Part shown: one piece after another, positions 14,150-20,400 of the stretch
Numbering within the stretch: position 1 is the first letter of the stretch
Layout: the number at the start of each line of letters is the position of its first letter
Assembly (NCBI GenBank): GCA_900757485.1
Contig: CAAEOA010000017.1
Coordinates: 1-24,177 of the forward strand
Direction: 5' to 3'
Origin: Oscillospiraceae bacterium
GTDB taxonomy: Bacteria > Bacillota > Clostridia > Oscillospirales > Ruminococcaceae
Length of the DNA: 24,177 nt
Made by a program: the position numbers and the translations under genes
Notes under the pieces: model-generated
Told to the model about the DNA's origin: nothing
Seen by the model: only the letters and a program-made list of their open reading frames with translations
The model's database searches: none

Positions 14150-15058
14150 TCACTTTTTAGTGTTGCGCAGATAATCCTGGAATTCTTTCTTACGTTCTTC
14201 TGTCAAACTGTCCCAGTATTCCAGTATGACAGGATCGTGCAGCTTCGCTTCAGCAGCTCGGCGGGCACGTATTGCTGCACTCTTCTCTTTATGAAGCCCA
14301 AGGTTATAGTGTTTCTTTTGGAAATTGATAAACGCATACCATTTGCCGGTCCGCTTATCGTAGCCTACTCCGGTGTGCCCGGAGGTATTGTTTGAACGTA
14401 GGCGCTTGGATACAACAATGTTACTGACCGAGGTGCCTTCGACCATGTCTCTACGATACTTTACCGTTTCGCTCCTGGTCTCACGGTATTTACATCCACA
14501 GCTGAGCACGCGGCCAGACTTCAGCGTATTGACCGTTTTGTAAACCAGGGTTCCACAATCACACTGTAGTTCCCAGACAACGCTACCATTACTATCTCGC
14601 TGATCAGTAGGTCGAATTGCTGTAAGACGTCCGAATCTTTGTCCGGAGATATCCTGCTTCCTAAGCTCAGTAATATGCTCCATTGCCTTACACCCACAAC
14701 TGCGCGTGCCTCCGTGCTTCACCTGCGTAGCAGGGATTTCCTTGGTGTTTCCGCAGTCACACTGCCAGAGCCACACAGCCTGTTTCTTTCCGGTCTGTTC
14801 TATGGTGGTATATCCAACATGGCGAACAGCAACAAGTCGTCCCCAGCGTTGTCCTGTGATGTCGAGACGGGCCTTGCGCTCAGCATTCAGGCAACCACAG
14901 CTCCTCGTATGTCCGTTTAACAAATAAGCGGCAGGGACTTCTTTCTCCCCACCGCATTCACACTCACATCTCCATACATTTCCTTTTCCCGGTACAGTCC
15001 GAACGACTTCCTTGGCAGTAAGACGTCCAAACTTCTGATTGGCTATGTCCTTTTTCAT
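14150..15058 (-). CDS. AP2-like DNA-binding protein with three tandem Cys-rich repeats, 302 aa
   Basis: Three repeats (about 10-56, 72-123, 142-189) share the plan [FW]GRL[TV]A, W-x-C-x-CG, K-x-[VI]PA-like strand, and SCGC, so each has four or more cysteines that could bind zinc. A C-terminal AP2/integrase-type DNA-binding domain follows (about 222-272: NTSGHTGVGYDKRTGKWYAF). Such modules occur in phage and mobile-element HNH endonucleases, but no HNH catalytic motif is visible, so this looks like a DNA-binding protein only. Start ATG 15058 overlaps the signal peptidase stop (ATGA) and has no separate ribosome binding site, implying coupled translation. It is the last gene of its unit. Confidence 0.82.
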   Translation of the reverse strand: MKKDIANQKFGRLTAKEVVRTVPGKGNVWRCECECGGEKEVPAAYLLNGHTRSCGCLNAERKARLDITGQRWGRLVAVRHVGYTTIEQTGKKQAVWLWQCDCGNTKEIPATQVKHGGTRSCGCKAMEHITELRKQDISGQRFGRLTAIRPTDQRDSNGSVVWELQCDCGTLVYKTVNTLKSGRVLSCGCKYRETRSETVKYRRDMVEGTSVSNIVVSKRLRSNNTSGHTGVGYDKRTGKWYAFINFQKKHYNLGLHKEKSAAIRARRAAEAKLHDPVILEYWDSLTEERKKEFQDYLRNTKK

Positions 15059-15459
15059 TCTATGGGCATAAGCAGCTTTGCCATAACATCCTCATAAGAA
15101 ACAAAAGGGTTATCCCAGTACCGGGAATCGTGGGAGTTCTCCGCATTGTCTCCAAGCACATAGAAACAGTTCTCGGGAACGGTCACTATGGTATTCTGAT
15201 GGACGAGGGTGTCTCCTTCGCATGCTGCTATCCTTTTCACGAGATAAGAATTGTCGTGACGGAAGATGATGATGTCACCAGTTTCCAGTTCACCAAAGAG
15301 TCTGAGACCGAGAATAAGGCTCCCGGTCTCAAGTGTCGGTTCCATGGACGACGTGGGCACATAGCCGAACATGAAAATATAATGGAAAAGAAGGACCACA
15401 ATCAATGTAACAATGATCGGGATAATAAAGGGACGTATTTTCTTAAATATTGCCTTCAT
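15055..15459 (-). CDS. Type I signal peptidase (SipW/SipS-like), 134 aa
   Basis: After a cytoplasmic start and one transmembrane helix (about 11-31) comes the catalytic motif PTSSMEPTL with Ser38. The YLVKRIAACEGD motif has general base Lys75, and VLGDNAENSHDSRYW (101-115) is the conserved box E. The serine-lysine dyad marks a bacterial-type enzyme. Length is short but complete. Start ATG 15459 follows GGAGG. In surface-protein islands a dedicated signal peptidase often serves pilin or adhesin secretion, which fits the SpaA-repeat protein at 17435-22666. It lies directly after an intrinsic terminator and overlaps the AP2 gene by 4 bp. Confidence 0.93.
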   Translation of the reverse strand: MKAIFKKIRPFIIPIIVTLIVVLLFHYIFMFGYVPTSSMEPTLETGSLILGLRLFGELETGDIIIFRHDNSYLVKRIAACEGDTLVHQNTIVTVPENCFYVLGDNAENSHDSRYWDNPFVSYEDVMAKLLMPIE

Positions 15460-15474
15460 ATTTACCTCCAAATG

Positions 15475-15509
15475 AAAAAAGACGCCAGAGGATCTTACTC
15501 CTTAGCGTC
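15475..15509 (-). terminator. Intrinsic terminator between sigma factor and signal peptidase genes
   Basis: On the minus strand GACGCTAAGGA and TCCTCTGGCGTC form an 11-bp stem with one bulge around a six-base loop (15481-15509). TTTTTT follows (15475-15480) and the signal peptidase ATG is only 16 bases further. It would cut off sipI and the AP2 gene unless read through, so it may set expression ratios. Confidence 0.82.
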
Positions 15510-15516
15510 TCTTGTT

Positions 15517-16053
15517 TTACATATTGCCTGCAAGGTCAAGCACATCTTTCCTTGCCTTAAGGAACTTGCGTGCCTTTGATATCCAAGCGGCCACTACCTT
15601 GTCGGTGGCACCCATCTGCTCTCCAATCTCCCTGCAGGTGAAACCTTCCGCCATCAGTCTGATGGCTTCAATACCTTTGACAGTGGATGGCGGGGCCTCA
15701 AGCTTTGCTTTTTCCAAAGCCTGGTCAATTGCAATACCCAGTGCCAAATCGTTTTCATCTGCCTCTGCAGTATACGGTGACACATCGTAAGTAACTTCGT
15801 TTGCTTGGCGACGGGTCGAGTAGATCAGGGCATCACATATCTGATTCCAAATCAGTCTGTAGGCATAGGTCGAGAAGTTGCCGCCTTTGTCCGTCGCGGC
15901 AGCTTTGCAAAGACCGATGCATCCAATCTGGAATAGATCATCTCGGGAATAGATTCCCATCTGATACGGACCGTGAACTTTATCGTTGATTACCTTGTGT
16001 ATCAGACCGAGATTTTCTTCCACCTTCTTTTGCATCTCTTCGTTTAGTTTCAT
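15517..16053 (-). CDS. Sigma-70-family RNA polymerase sigma factor, 178 aa
   Basis: Residues about 11-85 form sigma region 2: GLIHKVINDKVHG, then YSRDDLFQIGCIGLCKAAAT, then FSTYAYRLIWNQICDAL. Residues about 120-168 form region 4 with helix-turn-helix GFTCREIGEQMGATDKVVAA. There is no extended region 1 or 3, as in the small sigma factors of clostridial mobile elements and conjugative plasmids. ATG 16053 overlaps the DUF3268 stop as ATGA; AGGAGG lies 12 bases upstream, rather far, so coupling is likely. It may direct transcription of this element's own genes; the target promoter is unknown. Confidence 0.9.
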   Translation of the reverse strand: MKLNEEMQKKVEENLGLIHKVINDKVHGPYQMGIYSRDDLFQIGCIGLCKAAATDKGGNFSTYAYRLIWNQICDALIYSTRRQANEVTYDVSPYTAEADENDLALGIAIDQALEKAKLEAPPSTVKGIEAIRLMAEGFTCREIGEQMGATDKVVAAWISKARKFLKARKDVLDLAGNM

Positions 16054-16526
16054 GAGGCTGCCGCACCTCCTCTGAGGACTTGAAATCGGGGAACCTGATT
16101 GATTCTTCGTGACCTGTCCATAAGCTTGCGGCTCTCCTCGATGACAAGCTTGCAATAATACTCGCCGAGATGACCGATATGTGCCTCAGACATAGGCGCC
16201 ATAATCAGGTCCGCGAGCCACTGATATGCATCCTGCTTGCTCATGTAACCCGAGAGATGAAGCTGATCAAAATAATGGTGAGCTGTTCTGCGAAGAGAAC
16301 GGAGCTCGTGGTTCGCCAGACTACCGACCGGGATATTGGTACCGGCATGAACTCTGACGTATGCATCGCATTCAGGAAAGTTGCTGCACACATAAAGCAT
16401 GGCGCCTTTTTTATTATCGTGATAAATCCCGTCTGCGCTGCGATAAACAACTGTGCTGCCGCAATAAGGACAGCGCATGCTGCTTGCATTAAATCCCTTT
16501 CTTTTTTTCTTATTATGTTTATTCAT
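16050..16526 (-). CDS. DUF3268-family zinc-finger protein, 158 aa
   Basis: After a basic start (MNKHNKKKRKGF) comes a topoisomerase-like zinc finger: CPYCGSTVVYR (C19, C22) and LYVCSNFPECDAYV (second Cys pair). The family-typical segment VHAGTNIPVGSLANHELRSL and a helical C-terminal half follow. These match DUF3268, a family common on clostridial mobile elements; the name is from memory. The C-terminal region (VPRFQVLRGGAAAS) contains the ribosome binding site for the overlapping sigma gene. GGAGG lies five bases before ATG 16526. A long structured leader with terminator precedes the gene. Function unknown; nucleic-acid binding is likely. Confidence 0.88.
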   Translation of the reverse strand: MNKHNKKKRKGFNASSMRCPYCGSTVVYRSADGIYHDNKKGAMLYVCSNFPECDAYVRVHAGTNIPVGSLANHELRSLRRTAHHYFDQLHLSGYMSKQDAYQWLADLIMAPMSEAHIGHLGEYYCKLVIEESRKLMDRSRRINQVPRFQVLRGGAAAS

Positions 16527-16544
16527 ATTAACCTCCGATTAGAT

Positions 16545-16651
16545 AAAAGAAAAAAGCCGGAAGGTCTGCAAAACAAATAAACAGAGCCAAGCGCTGGAGT
16601 TTGGTGTCTCATCCAGCAATTGACTCTGTAATATTCGAGCAGCCTTCCGGC
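16545..16651 (-). terminator. Long branched terminator/attenuator upstream of the DUF3268 gene
   Basis: Minus-strand GCCGGAAGG (16643-16651) pairs perfectly with CCTTCCGGC (16556-16564), followed by TTTTTTCTTTT. The 78-nt interior is itself paired: ACAGAG/CTCTGT (16624-16629 with 16581-16586) and GCTGGA/TCCAGC (16612-16617 with 16593-16598). A terminator enclosing this much structure is unusual and suggests an expression platform. Confidence 0.78.
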
Positions 16652-16664
16652 TTAATATTCAATT

Positions 16665-16783
16665 GACCTGCGTTGTTGTGGATCTGCTCATTGCGCAAGA
16701 TCCGTAACGGATCCCTGATTCCCTTGAATCAGGTCTGACGTTATCCTTAAACGTTCCGAGAGCCTGAACGCAAGCCCTGCCAC
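16665..16783 (-). promoter_or_regulatory. Structured 5' leader of the DUF3268 unit (candidate DUF3268-type cis-regulatory RNA)
   Basis: A ten-pair closing helix joins GGCTTGCGTT (complement of 16767-16776) with AACGCAGGTC (complement of 16665-16674). Inside are hairpins ACGTT/AACGT (loop TAAGGAT), CCTGATTC-AAGG-GAATCAGG, and GATCCG-TTA-CGGATC. An alternative helix GGATCTTGC/GCAGATCC reuses the 3' arm of the last hairpin, so two folds compete. A published bioinformatic RNA motif is named after DUF3268 genes; whether this is an instance needs a covariance-model search. Together with the terminator, promoter and repeats this explains the 374-bp gap 16527-16900. Confidence 0.65.
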
Positions 16784-16789
16784 GACTAT

Positions 16790-16818
16790 AGTATAGCCGA
16801 TTAGGTGCTATTTGTCAA
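16790..16818 (-). promoter_or_regulatory. Consensus sigma-A promoter of the DUF3268 unit
   Basis: TTGACA (16813-16818) and TATACT (16790-16795) on the minus strand are 17 bp apart. The spacer contains the dyad-like site GCACCTAATCGGC shared with position 16860-16870, a likely operator. Transcription should start near 16783. Confidence 0.88.
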
Positions 16819-16870
16819 GCCTTTTCGGAACATTTACAGAATATTCACATTAAAATCGTGCCGATTAGGT
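16796..16870. repeat. Two 11-bp direct repeats (plus-strand GCCGATTAGGT), possible operators
   Basis: Copies lie at 16796-16806, filling the promoter spacer, and at 16860-16870, forming exactly the loop of a hairpin 64 bp away. Both copies are flanked by inverted arms (ATAGC/GCTAT at the first, AAAATCGT/ACGATTTT at the second), so each is a dyad with partial internal symmetry. Exact sharing within 75 bp in otherwise unrelated flanks suggests a protein-binding site. Confidence 0.55.
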
Positions 16871-16878
16871 ACGATTTT
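16850..16878 (-). terminator. Probable terminator after the 176-aa surface protein gene
   Basis: AAAATCGT (complement of 16871-16878) pairs with ACGATTTT (complement of 16852-16859) around the 11-nt repeat loop. The stem's own TTTT is followed by AATG rather than more U, so it is weaker than the other terminators. It ends the SpaA-containing unit just before the DUF3268 promoter. Confidence 0.55.
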
Positions 16879-16900
16879 CCTCCGAACTCAGTCTGGAGAG

Positions 16901-17431
16901 TTATTCGTCATCATCCTCGTCATACACAGGTTCAGATTCACGACGTCTTTTCACTACATGCATAGCAATCAAGGCGCCGATTGCCACTACCATACCACCC
17001 GCAAAGAGCACGATATGGAGTACCGGAATGCCGGCAACGGTTGCGCTGCCATCTTCTGCTGAGTCAGTTCCGGAATTGTTTTGTTCCGGATCAGTCTCTG
17101 TTGTGGCAGGAGCTTGCGTCGGCTCCGGAACCTCGACAGCAGAATTCATACAGGTTAAGATGTACGATTTGCTGCCGCCGATTTCCATACGGAGCACACC
17201 GTCCTGTCCTACTTTGACAGTGCCAGGATATAACCCTGCATCTGTCTTAAGCTGAAACTCCACACCGGCCCATTCGGTACCGAGCTGGATTTCCAGTTTC
17301 TCAGCTTCCATCAGCTGAAGCTCATCTCCGGTCGTGCCTTGCTGCGTCTCTGCCAAGACCTGAACAGGAAAGCAAAGGATGCACAGCATTGCGACAAACA
17401 GGAGAATAGATTTAATCGTTTTTGATTTCAT
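16901..17431 (-). CDS. Secreted protein with C-terminal membrane anchor, 176 aa
   Basis: A signal peptide (cleavage expected after VLA27) precedes a small beta-rich domain (about 35-95: KLEIQLGTEWAGVEFQLKTD onward). A Pro/Thr/Glu-rich linker (100-130), a transmembrane helix (136-160) and a cytoplasmic tail with KRRR and the acidic end DEDDDE follow. There is no LPxTG-type motif. The ribosome binding site GGAGG lies in the last codons of the giant SpaA-repeat gene, three bases away, so the two are co-expressed. It may be a surface partner or minor subunit of that protein. Family not recognised. Confidence 0.85.
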   Translation of the reverse strand: MKSKTIKSILLFVAMLCILCFPVQVLAETQQGTTGDELQLMEAEKLEIQLGTEWAGVEFQLKTDAGLYPGTVKVGQDGVLRMEIGGSKSYILTCMNSAVEVPEPTQAPATTETDPEQNNSGTDSAEDGSATVAGIPVLHIVLFAGGMVVAIGALIAMHVVKRRRESEPVYDEDDDE

Positions 17432-17434
17432 GGT

Positions 17435-20400
17435 TTATACCTCCGCATCTTCGCGTCTTCTTCTGCGACCGTAGATTACGGTGCCTACCATACCGAGGCA
17501 GCTGAGCATCAAGAGGCCGAACCAGAGACCCATATTGGAATTGTCACCGGTCTTAGGCGGCTCTTCGATAGTAATCTTGTCATTATGAACGTTGACGGTA
17601 AGAGTCTCATCGGCTACGAGCTCAACATCGACAGGATCCGGACGCTTGTATCCGGCACTGACTTCGTCTTCCACTTCGGTAACGGTGTACTTACCGATGC
17701 GGAGACCTTCAATGAAGATCTCACCGTTGGCGTCGGTCTTGAAGACCTCGTCATAGTTCTCACCGGTTACGCGGAAGGAAAAGCCCTCGACACGTCCGTC
17801 AGAAGAGCTCTTTACGATCTTCAGGTTGCCGACCATATGGTTATTGATGAAACCAATACCGGCTTCGTTCTCAACCTCTACCATCTCACCGTCGTTGACG
17901 ATTGCGAAATAATGATAAGCATCGTCCTTGATATAGTTGGCAGGTGCCTGCTTTTCATAGAGGAAGTAGCCGCCGTATCTGAGGTTTTCAAGCTCATAAA
18001 GACCAGGTTCGTATTCAACCATCTCGCCAACAAGGGTGTCTACGTCAGCGTTGAATTCCTTATTGCCATCCACGTCCATGTAGATCTCAAAGATGGCGCC
18101 GGCAAGGAGATTATCCGGATAGTCCTTATCCACCTTAGTGGTATGAACCATACCGTAGATGTGACGGTTCTCAGCATTGATTTCGATTACTGCACCGTCA
18201 GTGGTTACGTCGATCGGGAAAACAGCGTCGTTGGCCACAAAGCCCTCAGCAGGAGCCAACTCTTTTACGATCCATTTGCCGAAACGAATGTCGTCAAAGA
18301 AGAAGATTCCGTCTGCATCAGACTTGGCAGTGAGCACTGCGTTCTCTTCGGTAAACTCAGTGTCAGTCTCAGTAAAGAGTCCGAACAAAGCACCCTCAAC
18401 AGGTTTGCCATCTTCGTCTACCTTGTAGCCCTTAATGTCGCTGCGGATGAACTTGTTCTCGAAGGAGATGTTAATGACTTCGCCTTCGGTCTGGATATTC
18501 ACTTCGATAGGAGTTTCGTTGAGTACGTAACCTGTGGCAGGAACGAGCTCACGAACAATCCACTTACCAAAGCGAATGTCTTCAAAGCGGAATTTGCCTT
18601 CAGCGTCAGACTCGGTTACGAGTACGGCTGTCTCTTCAGTAAACTCAGTAGTACCAGGCTTAAAGAGGCCAAACTTAGCACCGGCAATGACGTTGCCGTC
18701 TTCGTCAAGCTTGAGACCCTCGATGTCACCACGGATGTAACGGTTCTCCAGTTCGATTTCGACTACATCGCCGTCTTCCTGGATGGTGATCTGATATGCC
18801 TTTTCGTTAAGAACAAATCCTACGGCAGGTTCGATCTCACGAACAATCCAGGTACCGTAAGGAATATTCTCGAACTTAAAGGTACCGTCTTCTGCGCTTT
18901 CCGTTACCATATACGCATTTTCGCGAGTATACTCATTCTCATCATTGCTGAAGAGTCCAAATACGGCACCTTTGATGACCTTTCCGTCTTCATCGAGCTT
19001 CAGACCGGAAACAGAACCGTACTTAAGCTCGTTCTCAATGGCTGCACCGTTATTGACTGCGAGTTCAATGACCTCTACGGTTTGCTCACCGTAAGTAAAC
19101 TCAAAGCCGTACTTGACGCCGCTCAAGATGTAATGGTCATCGGTGGTTCTTTCCTGAACGTAGTAGCTTCCCAAAGGCAAGTCGGTGCTGATTACAGCCA
19201 TACCGTTCTCATCAAAGGTAATGATCTCAATCAGTCCGCCCTCAGGAATCTTGCTTCCATCGGCTGCGACGATGTCAGTCTGAGCATAGAGGCCGAAGGT
19301 GATGTTCTTCAGCTCAGCATTCATACCAATGCTGAAGAGTTCGTTCTGCTCAAGAGCTTTCTCCAGACTCACTTTTACTTTCTGGCGTTCGTTGTAGAGA
19401 TTGCCGGAAGTTTCGGTGATGGAAATCTCCTGGCCGGCATACACGAGCTCAACAGTCTGAACTTTTCCGTTGAGTACCATGGAGTGAGGTGCTGTGATTT
19501 CCTGGATATCGTATTTACCAAGGTACAGCTCCTTACTGGTGGCGATTCCGTCAGACCCAGTTGTGATGGTATCTACCAGCTCGCCCTTCGCGTAATGCAT
19601 TACGCCATCCAGGGTGTAGATGTCTTCTGCAGCACGGATCTCAAAGACCGCACCGGCAAGACCCTTAATTTCATATACCGGTTTGTACATCTGATCGTTC
19701 ACCACAACAGACTGGAACACTTCGCCGGTCTTTGTAATGTGGATGACGCCCTTCTGCGGCATATTGGAACGGGTTACATTAACCACGGTAAGACCGCCTT
19801 CGTCCGCCGCGTCATCTGCAGTAACGTCGAAGTAGACCGGGTCTGAGTTGAGCACGTAACCATAAGGCGCATTCACCTCAACCAAATAATAGCCCTTACC
19901 GTATCCCAGTTTCTCAGGAGTGATAAGATAACCATCTTCGTTGGTATAGAAGGTGTCGATTACAGTGTGTTCCGGATAGGTATACTCCATGGAAACCTTG
20001 GTGCCATCCGGGTTATAAAGCTGGAATGCTGCTCCGGCATAAGGAATTGCCAGACCCGATTCGGCATCAGTCTTCTGGATCTTAACGTAGCTGGTGAAAG
20101 GTGCGTTGTTGATGATGAACTGTTGCCAGGTCCAGTGCTCATGGATGTAAACATCGAAAGGCTTCATCAGATCCACACCCTCAGAGCCCTTAACCTGCTT
20201 CACAGTGTAGACACCGTAAGGCAAATAATCGATTTCGGCATAGCCCCATTCATCAGTGACAAGATAGCCACGCTCAGTTTCCTTTGCGTTCTCATAGGAA
20301 CCTGCGGACTTCAGATACACCTCGAACTCTGCGCCGACTTCCTCAGTTTCAATCTGAGTATCACCATTATCTTTGTGCTTGATAATGAAGAAGCCGCCCC

